DNA of 64,000 nucleotides, from NCBI RefSeq assembly GCF_040183065.1, contig NC_091132.1:164700102-164764101 (forward strand), given 5' to 3'. The position numbers and the translations under genes were made by a program. This DNA comes from Periplaneta americana (lineage: Eukaryota > Arthropoda > Insecta > Blattodea > Blattidae). Position 1 is the stretch's first letter. The number at the start of each line of letters is the position of its first letter. Under the pieces are notes generated by a model. That model did no database searches and was not told the origin of the DNA. It saw nothing but the letters and a program-made list of their open reading frames with translations. Shown here piece by piece: positions 46,985 through 59,823 of the stretch.

Positions 46985-47292
46985 CAGTCAGATCTGTTTT
47001 GCAGCGTTGCCCACACACAAAATGTATCCCAGTCAGTCAAACATTTGGAAATCCGTCAAAATTGAATAAATATGATACCCACTCAATAAAAAGTATTAAC
47101 GCAAATTCCCTACTAATCTTGGTTAAAATAATAATTCAGCCACATCATCTGCCTCCATTTCTACAGTTGATATCCTAGGTTGGTCTACGTTCTCCCCAAA
47201 CATTAAAGAGTTAAAAATAACACCAGCTGAAACACGTCAAGAGACGATGTAAATCGTAATTTCCGCCAGAAAATCCATCACCCGTCCAAGCC
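46985..47292. mobile_element. Second hAT-family relative, truncated at block B border
   Basis: It starts GCGTTGCCCACACACAAAAT and has GGAAATCCGTCAAAATTGA and GACGATGTAAATCGTAATTT. It breaks off at ATCACCCGTCCAAGCC, exactly where block B homology starts. Confidence 0.78.
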
Positions 47293-49275
47293 TTGAAGTG
47301 GCATGAAACTGTTTTAATAAAAATGAAACTGAATCAACAAAACCTTCTTGACCAGTAACCGTCCACAGAGTTCAATGAAGATTCTATAGTTGGCAAAACT
47401 GATAACAAGAAAACAGCTAACCATAACACACTACTGCCATCTACTAGCGTATTATTTGTAATGTTGAGATGGTACAAATTTGAAGGCAATTTTGTATTTT
47501 CGTAAGTCAATTAATGTTTTATTGATTTGGAGTATTTCGTTACTTCTAATCTTTATATACTTTCTTCTAATCGTGTAATAGTGAATTAAATCCCACTCTA
47601 GTTTTGATTTTGTCTACATTAATCAACACCTCTAGTGAGATTACTGTTGATAAAAAGTTCATGATTCCCTCATAAGCTTTAACATAATAAAACACTGAAA
47701 ATGTGCATGTATCAAGTTTAATGGCAAAGACCGAATGTTTCGAACTTTTATAATTCAGGCCCAATTCTCCCATGGGCAGACCGAGGTAGTTGCTCTGGAC
47801 GACAGAATTTAGGGGGTGACATTTTTTCCCGAAAGGTTTGCGAAACTTTCTATAATTTCGTCATAAGTAAAGAAAAAGAAAACTTCAAAATCAGTAACAT
47901 ATTAAAAATTTTTTTTACGAAATTTTTTCCGAAGAAACCATGATCTGACATTTGAACAAACCCAATGCGCGGTGTCGCTCTCTTCCTGCAAGCAACAATG
48001 TACATGTAGCATGCTTAAGACAGTCGGTGTATTTGTTTATATTACACTAAAAATAGCGATTTCATTAACACTTCTATTTTCAAAAAAAAGAAAAAGAAAT
48101 GGAAAGCGATTGCCGAGACTAACATTGGCAGTGCACTTAGAGTTTGTTATATAACATATCGACACTCGATCATGCAATAAAATTATGCTCACTCTCGCAC
48201 TATTCACGATACGTTTGTTTGCCACTTCTCAGTTTCATATGTGGAATGATAGTAGCCTGGTAGATTGGTCAGTTGGTGTGTGATTTAGTGATTATTAAAG
48301 AATAAGTGACCGTGGAGTTATAAATTATACGCAATAGAAAAATCAATCAAAGGAAGGACAGTTTGGAACAATGCATTAATCAGAGAAATCTTAAAACTAG
48401 TACTATTTTTTAAGAACTCCAATTCGAAAAATTCGGCCCAGCAACCTGGTACTTCTGTGTCCACTGCTTTTAACTTAAGTGGTAATATTACTGATTCATT
48501 TCATACAGATACAGTAGACAACAATTTTTCCCTAGTACCGTAGCCTAAATGTTAGTGGCATTTCATTTCCCCTCGATAAGCACAAAGTAATAAAAGGTAA
48601 GTAAAATTAATTTATCGAAAATATTAGTTAACTCTTGAGAGCTACATTTTCAAGCTACTCATCACAAAAGTGATTTTTTTCCAGTAGTTCATTAACTTCT
48701 TCGAGTTTTGTCGGTAGTAAACAGTGTTGTCAATTCAGATCCCAGAAAAAATATAAATATTCTTTAAAATTGCAGGGAAAATGCTAAATCAGGTAATGTT
48801 TCCTTTAAAATCCCATGCTGATATTATACAATTTCTGTTTTACCAGCGGTATGGAATGTGAAGATGGTATGACATTTTAGAAGAAACCAAGCATTTGTGT
48901 CATCTAAATTAATAAGAATGTCTGAAGCTTTGACTTGAAATAGCCATTCTTGTTTAGTTCCCCTTAAGGAATAGAACGATTTTCTCATTTTAATTCATTA
49001 TGGGTGGATTTACAATCCTCTTGCATAGAACGTCTGAAAATAAAGTGAAACAACTACAACAACATTTCTCAAGGGTTCCCACGGGCCACTACTTCTCCTT
49101 CACGGCATCATTGATCTCTGTGCTTGATTTGTTTCTATGCCAATAAGGTTTTGGTATGTTTTTCGACATTCGTACAAGTGCAGTAAAAATATTGTTGATG
49201 AGGTAGGTTACAAGTATCAGTTTTAAGAGATATTACGAATTTAAACGTACATAAGTTACTATATGTGTTTGCTTT
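47293..49275. other. Duplication block B, first segments (paralogue of 13062-16817)
   Basis: Collinear with block A but without the hAT at 14018-15811; the empty site is at about 48240 (CATATGTGGAATGATAGTAG). No gene is recognised. A minus-strand frame at 47567-47773 pairs with 13352-13543. Confidence 0.92.
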
Positions 49276-49285
49276 TACACAGTAG

Positions 49286-49460
49286 CTACAGGTATAACAT
49301 TTGTTTTGTATACAAACTTTGATGACGTTGGCATAAGGGGAACTGCCACTTATATGGGGATGCATTGAGATAAAGTTAGTAACTTTTCTCCTATCCAACA
49401 GATTTTGGTGCAACTTTATGTAGTAGTTACAGGTAGTACATTTGTCTTGTATACAATCTC
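49286..49460. repeat. Minisatellite, about 1.5 units (paralogue of 20052-20365)
   Basis: Blocks TTTGATGACGTTGGCATAAG, GGATGCATTGAGA and TAGTAACTTTTCTCCTAT match the 130-bp unit of block A. Confidence 0.8.
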
Positions 49461-50569
49461 TAATTCTCTGGATTGTCCTTGTTTCGACCATGAGGTCGAA
49501 GTATGAACGTGCTGTAATGGAAAAGCTGTCTTGATCAGCCACGACTTTTTCCAGGGGTAAGTTTTCTCTAAATTGTCTTTACTGTCACGATGAGAATCTA
49601 ATTTAATAAGTAGCTCACAAAGCCAATGTGCATTTTGTTAAAGAAGACTCATATTCTTTATCCTCTTGCTCTCCAGTGATAAATTATCTTACGGGAACTC
49701 ATATTCTTTATCCTCTTGTTCTCCAGTGATAAATTATCTTACGGGAAAATGTAACATTTTATGCACTATTGTACCTTTTGGGCACTCGGGAAGGTATTCT
49801 GATACATAATTAATAACCTGTCACCTTACATTCCCTGAATTGTACTTCGGAAGCACTTTCCGTTCTCAGATATTTAAATAACTGCAATATAGAAGAATTG
49901 TAGTACTGCACCTGGAAAGAATAGTACGCATAATTAATTACTTGCACAAATCTGCGCACTTTAAGACTTCATTTAAAGTAGTGATAAATTTTCGAGGAAA
50001 TTAAGACAAAAATCATTTAGGGACGGAAAAAATGGTGTTTTTTCTCTACCTTAGCTAAATATGCACTCAATGGTTATATTTATATTTTGTCCCGTGTCAA
50101 TTCATACTAATCTGACATGTTATAACAATATTAAATATAATCAAAAACAAACAGTGTTACATATATATAGAACCATTTGAAATGTTGATAGCAAATATGA
50201 TGGGAATCGACCATTTACAACAGAGTTACAGCACAAAGAAAACGGTAGACTCGAGGCACTTGCTGAGTAAGAACGCTGGATGATCGAGTGTGGCATGTTA
50301 CTGGCTTCTTACCTCACTCTACAGCCACCTCCATGATTAAGATAATCAATTGAGTGTTACTCAGTTATATGGAAAAAAAATAAATTTTTTATTTCATTTT
50401 TGACATGTCATTTTTCTACTTTTCTCCTCCTAAATATGGATTTTGGACCAATGTCCAGCGGTCCATTGCTAATTAGTAATTACCAACTACCATGTGACAC
50501 AGAAGTCAGTTGCCAAAAGGGAAACATTAGTCTAATTGGAAATACAATTGTGTAAGTACAGTGTGTTTA
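49461..50569. other. Duplication block B, middle segment (paralogue of 20366-22289)
   Basis: It lacks the CR1-like LINE of block A (empty site at about 49770). At 49640-49745 it has a local 56-bp tandem repeat (TCATATTCTTTATCCTCTTG twice). At 50372-50590 it holds about 220 bp not found at this place in block A; part of it (50455-50545) matches 18164-18217 joined to 19283-19330. Confidence 0.85.
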
Positions 50570-51015
50570 CCACCGCAGATGTTCAAAATGTGCTTCATTT
50601 ACTTGAAGACAGTGCCTCTCCTGATCGTGACATTCTTCTGTTATACTTAAAAGTGTTGCAGGTGGGATGTGCTGTATAACATGAGGGATCGTTTCCTTCA
50701 AGTCATATATAGATTTAGGTTCTGTCTGAAAAAAAACGCTCTTTCACAAATCGCCATATAAATATATGAGGTGTGAGGTCTGGTGATCGTGAAGGCCATG
50801 ACAGGTCCAACCAAGTGCACACCGAACATCTCATTTAGTTTCTGGCGAACTGTTAGAGCATAATGTTCCGTGTTGTTATTCGTTTGTTCAGTGACAGATC
50901 ATACAGCAACTCCATTACAGTGCTGTCCAGTAAGTCTCTATATGTGTGTTGGTTTACATTTCTATCAAAGAAATATGGTCCCACAACCATATCACCTAGT
51001 ATTCCAAACCACACC
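50570..51015 (-). mobile_element. DDE transposase C-terminal remnant, block B copy
   Basis: Paralogue of 22240-22745 with the same reading on the minus strand (VWFGILGDMVVGPYFFDR-like, then TYRDLLDSTVMELLYDLSL). It carries small deletions, including loss of part of the RMWFQQ region. Confidence 0.78.
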
Positions 51016-51464
51016 ATAACTTTTGGAGCAACGGGGTTGTAAATTCTGGCATGTGAGAACTTAATGAAATGGTATTTAAAAGCGGATAATAGTTACAGCA
51101 TTGTTTTGAAAGTATCATTCTTGAATTTTCCCTCATTGATTACTAATCTGGGTGACATCGTGAGGAAGAGTAATGTTTATTCAGTGAAGCATATGAGCGC
51201 GCTTTCACATACAAACACACTCCTCCTATTGATTCTATAGGGAAATTGGATCTCATTTTGTAGATGAGGAGTCCGAGTGTCCAATTCATTGCTACTTACC
51301 GCTAATATTAAAATGTCTTACGTTCCTGCGTATAGCAATAATTTGTTCAGAACAAGTTCGGAGTATTCAGGAGACTATGTTACAACCATTATAAATAAGA
51401 CTCTTCTAATGTCTTACATCCTGCAGATGAGTGTCACTCTCTATAAATTCCTGTTCCAGTTGAG

Positions 51465-51545
51465 ATGGATGTGATAAAGATGGAACCCGACATCAGCCCA
51501 TTACCTATGCAGATAAGTGATGCAGAAAGAAAGCCCTTATCAGAG
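51465..51545 (+). CDS. C2H2 zinc-finger gene III, first coding exon
   Basis: 27 codons, starting MDVIKMEPDISPLPMQISDA and ending PLSE. It has the same acceptor (CCTGTTCCAG, ends 51459), five UTR bases and donor GTAAATT at 51546 as gene II exon 1. Amino-acid differences from gene II are few (N/S, T/I, E/R, T/P, P/S). It can join exon 2 at 54331. The finger exon lies right of the window. Confidence 0.83.
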
Positions 51546-51566
51546 GTAAATTAAAAGTGATATTAT

Positions 51567-52574
51567 GGTCTGTCCAAAGTACTTTCGACATGACAAATGG
51601 CGCCTTTAGCATGTTACCATGGCGACCATTCAAATCAATCAATCACGAGAGACGCGTAACCATGGTAACGGGATGGTGTTGCAGTGTCTATGTTTACAAG
51701 TTGCACGTGAATACCACGGCGTAGTGGTGAATACAGTTCCCAGAATGACTTTCGAGTTGGCTGGTTAGGGAGTGCTTTGTGTGAATTAAAAATATTATTT
51801 AGTCATTTTATTGTTTTAGTGTATCGATAATTATTGTTTTTAAATTATATTAGACATACTATCTTCGTTGTTATTGGATGTGTGTGAGTAGTGTGTGTTT
51901 GGTAGTTTCTGCGAGATTTTCTAAACAGGTGACTAGTGCAATGTCGGAAGGAAGAAAAAGCAGGCAGAGAAGAAAGAATATTGGACAAGGTGCCCCGTTA
52001 AAGAGTTAAGCGCGAAGATGGTGTCTAATGTAAGAGAGTGTTTAGAGAGGGAAAAAGATAATGGCGGACCTGTTTTACCCATTGCGCAAGCCATAATGAG
52101 AATTACTGCTTGTGTTAAAATTAATAAGAGCACTGTTATTGATGTTGGAGAAGAAAAAGTCCGTGTAGATTTGTAATCATAAATATTTCTATAGTTTACA
52201 ATTTTTTCAACACCTTTCTAACAATATTACATTGAAGAATACCGACACTCATAAAATAAAGGCTTCCTATTAAATTTAAGCCTGTTTTTACAGTGTACAG
52301 TTCTTTTGACGCTTTTCTAACGGTAAGGTTATTACATTGAAGACCACAACCACTACTACTGCTGCTGCTGCTTATAATAATAGACTTATTAAATAATAAT
52401 GGATACCAATTTTAATGCCCAGTGTTCAACAAATTGTTTAGAAATATTTGTGTTCATGTCAGCTGTTCATTACTGCACTCTATCGGCAGCGCGCTCACTT
52501 ACACGAAAGATGGGAAACTTGACAACACTGTTCCCCCTTCTCTGTAACCTGTCAAGTCGGAAGTAATTTTGGTG
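51567..52574 (+). mobile_element. DDE transposon remnant, block B copy
   Basis: Paralogue of 23304-25329 without the later insertions. The left end GGTCTGTCC begins 22 bp after the exon 1 donor, and the right end is GGAAGTAATTTTGGTGAAG. The N-terminal transposase piece at 51941-52175 reads MSEGRKSRQRRKNIGQGAPL, then in another frame MVSNVRECLEREKDNGGPVL. Confidence 0.78.
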
Positions 52575-52585
52575 AAGTTACCTTA

Positions 52586-53384
52586 TAGATGATCTTTTCT
52601 ATGTTCGAAATATAGGCTATAACACTATAAAATTTAACACAAGAACTATAAGCTACATGTTTCAATTTATAGTTAGCAAACTGAAGTAGGCCTACACTAA
52701 CAAAATTCAAGTTAACAGTAGCTATTACTGCTCACCAACACGTCACAAGTTACATTCTTGTATTACGATTTTATAACTGTTACAGCTGGTCCACAGAACC
52801 AGATTTCGCCAGCTGTAGTAAATGCTCATATTCATCAGAATGCTTGGTGGATTAAGATATGACATGATATATTTATTATAGTTCATAGACCAAAAAAATA
52901 GAGTATACATACTTATAATCATTGACACCTTATATTACATACTTTATAATTTACATATAGATATGCTATTTTTTAATATAATTTCTAACCTTAACTATTT
53001 AATATAAGATGTTTTATCTTGCATTCGCGACTAGTTTTGTGCAAGATTCAACTCATTTTTTTATGTTGTTAGAATTAGTCTTAGTTCATTTGCGTAAGAT
53101 GTACTTGACGTTTCAATCTGTAATGTGCAGCTATCATATATAAATCTTCCATTATTCTCGTACATTTAAAACTTTTTCATATATAAGTTTTATTTTATTT
53201 ATTGATAATACTATTGAAAAACTAAACCTTTTTTCTTATCCATTTTTTTCTCATTCAATTCTAGCTATTTCATTTTTACTTTCCATTCTAATTTTTTTGG
53301 CCAACAAAAGATGTAGACCTATTTGCATTTGTAACTTTATGTTATTATTGTTCATAAATTTTCTTATAGTTATTTCTTTATTCA
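52586..53384. other. Intron 1 of gene III, duplication block B
   Basis: Collinear with block A (25330-25699, 27323-27459, 29150-29640). It holds the empty sites for the RTE LINE (about 52968) and the TIR element (about 53107). No gene. Confidence 0.85.
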
Positions 53385-53389
53385 TTTGT

Positions 53390-53763
53390 AAGAGCTTTTC
53401 TTTTATAAATTTCACCCTTATTTCTTTTGTATATTGACATTCAAAAACAATATGAATGTCATCTTCTATATGTCCACATAATGGGCACGTGCCTTGAGAT
53501 ATATTACCTCTATTGTTTTTGTTAATCTCGAAATTGGTGGAGTGTTGTTGTTGTTGTTTTCTAATGCCAGGCGTTTGACAATAAAGTCATTTGACCTCTT
53601 GCACTCCAATATTTTTCAAAGATATTATCATGGCCAGCCACTGAAGCACAGATTTAAATTGGTGGACTAAGATATCACACAGTGGTTAAAGTTTCATGAC
53701 AAAGTATCTTCCCCAATGAAGACTCATCGGCTAGTGAGCCATGCCAGTTTCAATTCTTTAACT
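53390..53763 (-). mobile_element. Non-LTR zinc-knuckle fragment, block B copy
   Basis: The minus strand keeps CPLCGHIEDDIHIVFEC, an intact C-C-H-C knuckle, followed by KEIRVKFIKEKLL. Split by the 114-bp insertion at 53542-53655. Confidence 0.7.
53542..53655 (-). repeat. 114-bp retroposon with (AAC)n tail
   Basis: Flanked by the perfect duplication AAATTGGTGGA (53531-53541, 53656-53666). On the minus strand it begins AAATCTGTGCTTCAGTGGCT and ends in ACAACAACAACAACA. Block A is empty at about 29855. Probably a short LINE 3' end or SINE; the parent is unknown. Confidence 0.88.
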
Positions 53764-54330
53764 GGAAGAATAGGTTGTTTAGTTCGTGCTTAAAACATTG
53801 CACTCATTTATTTCTTACGTTGGTCATAGCTTTGAGTTACAGATTAAATAGCATCCATGTCTCTCTGTAATAATATACAAAGAGATGTTAGAGATCACAG
53901 TAAAGTATTTGCTGCTTGAATCAATATTAAACAGAACAACTCTACTACTGTTCTCTCACCCATTACTCTCAGGAGAAACATCTAACACAATAACTCATTT
54001 CAAAACATATTTTACATTTCCCGGCAGACTCTTTTGTTGTTATAAATTAAGTCATTCTGAAGTGAAATATACTTCTATGTGGAAATATAAAAAGAAGTAA
54101 ACATATATTTGAACAAAACAAAATGATATTACAGAGCTATTCGCTTACATGCTGTGTTACGAGACTTTTGTACAACTTATATTTCACTATTGTCTCTGAA
54201 GTGTGTTCACGTGCGTTCGTTGACATCAGGATCTAATAATAGAGTTGTGAGACATTAGAAATGGTCTCTGATTTTTTGCGAACGGTTACATATAATATAT
54301 TTAATAATTATTATGTTCTGTGTGTTATAG
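53764..54330. other. Intron upstream of exon 2 of gene III
   Basis: From about 54170 the sequence is a diverged copy of the region before 63370, including GTTGACATCAGGATCTAATA, an empty site for the TIR element at 59934. Nothing coding is seen. Confidence 0.65.
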
Positions 54331-54465
54331 CAAGATGTATTAGATCACAACTTCAGTGAAATAAAGGCGGGATATAAGAGCCACAGCTACGATCTCATAT
54401 CAAAGATGGCATTTGATAAAACCCCTGTGCTAATTGACTTTCCCGTCATGAAAAGTGAAGTTGAG
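54331..54465 (+). CDS. C2H2 zinc-finger gene III, exon 2, first copy
   Basis: 45 codons, phase 0 to 0, between acceptor TGTGTTATAG (ends 54330) and donor GTGAGTC at 54466. The peptide starts QDVLDHNFSEIKAGYKSHSY and ends PVLIDFPVMKSEVE. It aligns with 43-180 and 63370-63489. A second copy of the same exon follows 8.9 kb later. Because both are phase 0, both could be spliced in series or used alternatively. Confidence 0.78.
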
Positions 54466-54598
54466 GTGAGTCAGTTTATGAAGTGAGTTTGTCGGTACTT
54501 CTCCCTCTGTTATATACTGGCTAATGGTGACCAGGTACGATTTTTGCTGTCATGCTGTACATTTCTTCATCCTATATCATTCGTTAATTACAATGTAT

Positions 54599-57500
54599 AC
54601 TTACTTACTTACTTACAAATGGCTTTTAAGGAACCCGAAGGTTCATTGCTGCCCTCACATAAGCCCGCCATCGGTCCCTATCCTGTGCAAGATTAATCCA
54701 GTCCCTATCATCATATCCCACCTCCCTCAAAGCCATTTTAATATTATCCTCCCATCTACGTCTCGGGGTTGCGGGTTCGATCCCGGGCCAGGTCGATGGC
54801 ATTTAAGTGTGCTTAAATGCGACAGGCTCATGTCAGTACATTTACTGGCATGTAAAAGAACTCCTGCGGGACAAAATTCCGACACATCCGGCGACGCTGA
54901 TATAACCTCTGCAGTTGCGAGCGTCGTTAAATAAAACATAACATTCAACATTCTACGTCTCGGCCTCTCCAAACGTCTTTTTACCTCCGGTCTCCCGACT
55001 AACAATCTATATGCATTCCTGGATTCGCCCATACGTGCTACATGCCCTGCCCATCGCATACGTCTGGATTTAATGTTCCTAATTATGTCAGGTGAAGAAT
55101 ACAATGCGTGCAGTTCTGCGTTGTGTAACTTTCTCCATTCTCCTGTAACTTCATCCCTCTTGGCCCCAAATATTTTCCTAAGTGCCTTATTCTCAAACAC
55201 CCTTAACCTATGTTCCTCTCTCAGAGTCAGAGTCCAAGTTTCACAACCATACAAAACAACCGGTAATATAACTGTTTTATAAATTCTAACTTTCAGATTT
55301 TTTGACAGCAGACTGTATGATAAAAGTTTCTCAACAGAATAATAACACGCATTTCCCATATTTATTCTGTGTTTAATTTCCTCCTGAGTAACATTTATAT
55401 TTGTTACTGTTGCTCCAAGATATTTGAACTTCTCCACCTCTTCAAAAGATTAATTTCCAATTTTTATATTTCCATTTGGTACAATATTCTCGTCCCGAGA
55501 CATAATCATAGACCTTTTCGGGATTTACTTCCAAACCGATCGCTTTACTTGCTCCAAGTAAAATTTCCGTGTTTTCCCTAATCGTTTGTGGATTTTTTCC
55601 TAACAAATTCACGTTATCCGCATAGACAAGAAGCTGATGTAACCCATGCAATCCCAAAGCCTCTCTCTTATCCTGGACTTTTGTAATCTCATACTCTAGA
55701 GCAAAGTTAAAAAGTAAAGGTGATAGTGCATCTCCTTGCTTTAGCCCGCAGTGAATTGGAAAAGCATCAGATAGAAACTGACCTATACGGACTCTTCTGT
55801 ATGTTTCACTGAGACACATTTTAATTAATCGAACTAGTTTCTTGGGAATACCAAATTCAATAAGAATATCATATAATACTTCCCACTTAACCGAGTCTTA
55901 TGCCTTTTTGAAATCTATGAATAACTGATGTACTGTACCCTTATACTTCCATTTTTTCTCCATTATCTGTCGAATACAAAAACTCTGATCAATAGTCGAT
56001 CTATTACGCCTAAAACCACACTGATGGTCCCCAATAATTTCATCTACGTACGGAGTTAATCTTCTCAAAAGAATATTGGACAAAATTTTGTACGACGTCA
56101 GCAAATGTGATATTCCTCGAAAGTTACCAGAGTTGGTTTTGTCCCCCTTCTTAAAATAGGTACAATTATGGACTCCTTCCATTGTTCTGGTACAATTTCC
56201 TTTTCCCAAATAGCAAGTAGGTACAAGGTTATAAATTTCGCTATTTAATGCACTTCCACCCTCTTGTATTAATTCTGCTGGAATTTGATCGATACCTGGA
56301 GACTTGTACTTTTTCAGATTTTCTATCGCAGTGTCGACTTCTGAAAGCGTGGGTTCGGGTATAAATGGCTCAGCAGTTTGTATTTCAATTTCGTCCCTAT
56401 CATTTCTATTTGGCCTATGTACATTTAGTAGTTGCGCAAAATAGTTTTCCATCTGTTTAGGATTGATGGAGAGTCTGCAAGCAAGTCACCATTCTCATCC
56501 TTGATCACGTTTACCCTTGGCTGATATCCATTCTTAAATTCCTTTATACCCTTATATAAATCTCGAATGTTTTTATTCTTACTATTTGTTTCTACCTCAT
56601 TCAGTTTTTCCTTCAAGTAACCTCTCTTTTTATTCCTAAGTGTACGACTTGCTTCCCGTCTTTCATTGAAGTAATTATCTCTCTTCTCCTCAACTGGATC
56701 CTGTATGAATTTCAATTTTCCTGTTTCCTTCTTTCTAATACCATGCAAAAATTTTCATCACACCACGGTTTCTTTTTCTTAGTTTCATAATAACCTGTGC
56801 TCTGCTCAGCTGCAATTTTGATACTATCTCTGATATTTTGCCACACGCTATTAACATCTAATTCTTTCTCAACTTCGTCGGAACTTTCTAAAGTGGCAAA
56901 CATATTCGAAGTTTCGACCTGATAATTTCGCTTAGCTTCCTCGTCCTTTAATTTCAAAATATTGAATTTAGTAATATTAACTTGTTGCTCTACTCGCTTG
57001 GCTCTTAATTCTCCAATCACCAAATAATGGTCAGAATTACAGTCTGCACCCCTGAAAGTTCGAATATCTACTATACTAGTATGTCTCCGTTTATCTATGA
57101 AGATGTGATCTATTTGGTTGTGTGTCAATCCATCTGGAGAAGTCCAAGTATATTTATGTATATCCTAATGGGGGAATGTTGTACTCTTGACAATGAAATT
57201 TTTCGATGTGGCAAAGTTGACTAATCTAACTCCATTGTCACTACTAATTGCGTGTAGGCTCTCTTTTCCAATAGTTGGTCTAAAAGTATCCTCCCGTCCT
57301 ACTTTAGCGTTGAAATCCTCCAATAAAATTTTCATGTGATATCTAGGTAACTGATCAAATGTATGTTCCAATTCCTCATAGACGCTATCCTTTTTATGGT
57401 CGTCTTTCTCTTCTGTAGGGGCGTGAGCATTTATAACTATGATGTCTCACCATCTACCCTTAAGTACTAAATATGATAACCTGTCACTGATAAATTCGAC

Positions 57501-57999
57501 CTTTTTTACTGCTGATTTTATTCTTTTATGAACAAAGAATCCTGTTCCTAATTGGTGATTATTGTTTCCTTCCCCATAATACAACAAGTAATCTCCTATT
57601 TGCGATATGCTATTCCCATCTAATCTAACCTCTTGTACTCCCACGAAGTCTATTCTATATCTAGCTAGTTCTTTTGCTACTAATGTTACCCCTCCTGTTC
57701 TATAAAGACTAGTTACGTTCCAAGTGCGAAATCTCAAAACCTTATTTCTTTGCTGTGGTCGTGCCAGAGAATCAGTCCTATTCCGAGGCTTGTTGTAGGG
57801 ATTCGTAACAAGCTGTTTTTTACGGTGATGGGTTGTTAGCCCTTCGCCCAACCCCCAAGCTGGAGGACCACCCCTTATCGGCTGTCCACGACTGCTTATT
57901 CAATATATTCACAGCCACCCTCCATATCTGGAGGCCGTCTCCTCTATCTGCAACCTGAGGACGCGCCATGCCATGGTGATAGGGACCCACAATACATGG
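54599..57999 (-). mobile_element. RTE-clade LINE, nearly full length, decayed
   Basis: About 3.2 kb of LINE plus one SINE, in a 12-bp target duplication (AATTACAATGTA 54587-54598; AATTGCAATGTA 58000-58011). On the minus strand from the right: N-terminal LARPQQRNKVLRFRTWNVTS; endonuclease VGVQEVRLDGNS, DFNAKVGRED and QIDHIFIDKRR; RT YKSPGIDQIPAELIQEGGS, NFRGISHLL and QCGFRRNRSTIDQ; then YADN in place of the catalytic YADD; and the C-terminal RRMRWAGHVARMGES. At least six frame changes or stops separate these pieces. The 3' tail is (TTAC)n at 54599-54614. Confidence 0.95.
54767..54951 (+). repeat. SINE family 2 inserted in the RTE LINE
   Basis: It begins GGTTGCGGGTTCGATCCCGG and ends GAGCGTCGTTAAATAAAACA. 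The 12-bp duplication TCTACGTCTCGG lies at 54755-54766 and 54952-54963. The LINE continues unbroken across it. Confidence 0.94.
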
Positions 58000-58776
58000 A
58001 ATTGCAATGTATTTTCACTTTAATTCTTTTATATTCATAATATTCTTCAACATTCAATTTTAGTTCAATTACGCCTTTAATATGTATATTCCAGTGACTA
58101 GAAATCCAAAACGATCATCAAACGTTGTATACCTTAAAAATAATTAACATGAATGAATGCCGCACCCATTCCACACGTACATAAAACCTAAGTTTCTAAT
58201 TCAATTTATTTAATTCAATTGAAAAATTCATATATGTAAATAAAATCATATTCAATCACATTTTGTTCAAGAATTATTACAGTATGATACGAAAGATTGT
58301 CAATTACATTAACATATCTTGATTTAATCATTATATTTATTCAAATATATATATGTTACAGAAGTCAAGAACCTGGTGAACAATCGTATAATTATAGAAG
58401 ATTTTCAACAAATGTGTAGCATATAAGACATACGCTATTGCTACATTTTAATCGTAACAGCCGTAATATTTTGCATAATATCACGTAGAATCTGTCTCAC
58501 ACAGATATTAAGTACAAATATTTCAAATATTTTACATTTTATCAATTTTAAAAATCTACATATATATAATAGTGACATTCAGCAAAATGTAACGAGTTGT
58601 ATGTAATTGACATTCATATTTTATATTTTTTACTTCCCGACAAGTTGGCGAAACTACACAAATCAGTCAAATTGAGCATTTGTCACACCAGTATCAGATT
58701 TTATTACATATAACTCATGATGAATTATTGAAATCATTGTTATGCTTATTACTATGAATACCTTATTGACTTACGT
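58000..58776. other. Intron of gene III, duplication block B (paralogue of 29985-30760)
   Basis: Collinear with block A with small differences. No gene or RNA is seen. Confidence 0.88.
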
Positions 58777-59044
58777 GTCCGCACCTTTGGAGTAACGGTT
58801 AGCGCTTCTAGCTGCGAAACCAGGTGGCCCGGGTTCGATTCCCGGTCGGGGCAAGTTAACTGGTTGAGGTTTTTTCCGGGGTTTTCCCTCAACCCAATAT
58901 GAGCAAATGTTGGGTAACTTTCGCTGTTGGACCCCGGACTCATTTCACCGGCATTATCACCTTCATCTCATTCAGACGCTAAACAACCTAGGATGTTGAT
59001 AAAGCGTCGTAAAATAAATTACTAAAATAAAAAAATAATAAAAA
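58777..59044 (+). repeat. Family-1 SINE, block B copy
   Basis: Orthologous in position to 30761-31027, with the flanks ATTGACTTACGT (58765-58776) and a mutated ATTGTCTTACAT (59045-59056). Confidence 0.95.
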
Positions 59045-59449
59045 ATTGTCTTACATTTAGATTTCTTTGTAACATTTTGAATATCTGATGATGCCATATA
59101 GGCGAAGATGTTCATAAATTTTCTTGTGTAAGATCTATTAGCAAATAAAAAAAAAAAAGAAGATAAATCATATGTTTGAGAAACTTTAAAATAAATTTAT
59201 AAGGTTTGCAGTAGAAGTACAATTAATTGTGATTTTAAATTTTTTTTATAATAGTTTATTAGCCAAACTCCAAACATTTGATGTCTATTTCTTGCGACCA
59301 GTTGTTCGTAACTAGGCATTAATATCACAAGTCACAAAGACTACTTCATAGTTCCTTTTCCATCCTCCTCCATTCTGCAGTAGCATTCTTACACTGACTG
59401 TTACTTGGGGACAAAGTATTATTCCTGTCTTCCCCGCCAACACCTTCAG

Positions 59450-59823
59450 TTCATTCATTCATTCATTCATTCATTTATTTATTTTATTCCATAGATCTTA
59501 CATGAGCAATGAAGCTTTAAGATGTGGAGCAAGTCGAAATTTTACAGTAATACAATTACAATGTTTACAAATTTTTATAATTTTACAATTTAGTAATTTT
59601 CTACAAATTTTACAATTTTGTGCAAATTTTTACAATATTTTGGCGAGATGTAGTGAGATGAGGTGAGGTCCGAGGATTCGCCAAAATATTACCCGGCATT
59701 TGCCTTTTGGTTGGGGAAAACCTCGAAAAAACCTAACTAGGTAATCAAATCAAAGGGATTGATGCCAAGGACTCGCCATAGACCATCCGGCTTCAATCCC
59801 ACGGATGTGGAAATCCATTAAGT
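59450..59823 (-). repeat. SINE with (TGAA)n tail, family 4
   Basis: Reverse orientation: the head is at the right (CCACATCCGTGGGATTGAAG on the minus strand), then the central TAGGTTTTTTCGAGGTTTTC block that resembles family 1, then a LINE-like 3' part ending in ATGGAATAAAATAAATAAAT and TGAA repeats at 59457-59475. Block A lacks it at about 31440. Confidence 0.82.

Noticed and set aside
49135-49542. 135-codon minus-strand frame with periodic Cys pairs
   Set aside because: The periodicity follows the 130-bp minisatellite; the block A copy does not keep the frame.
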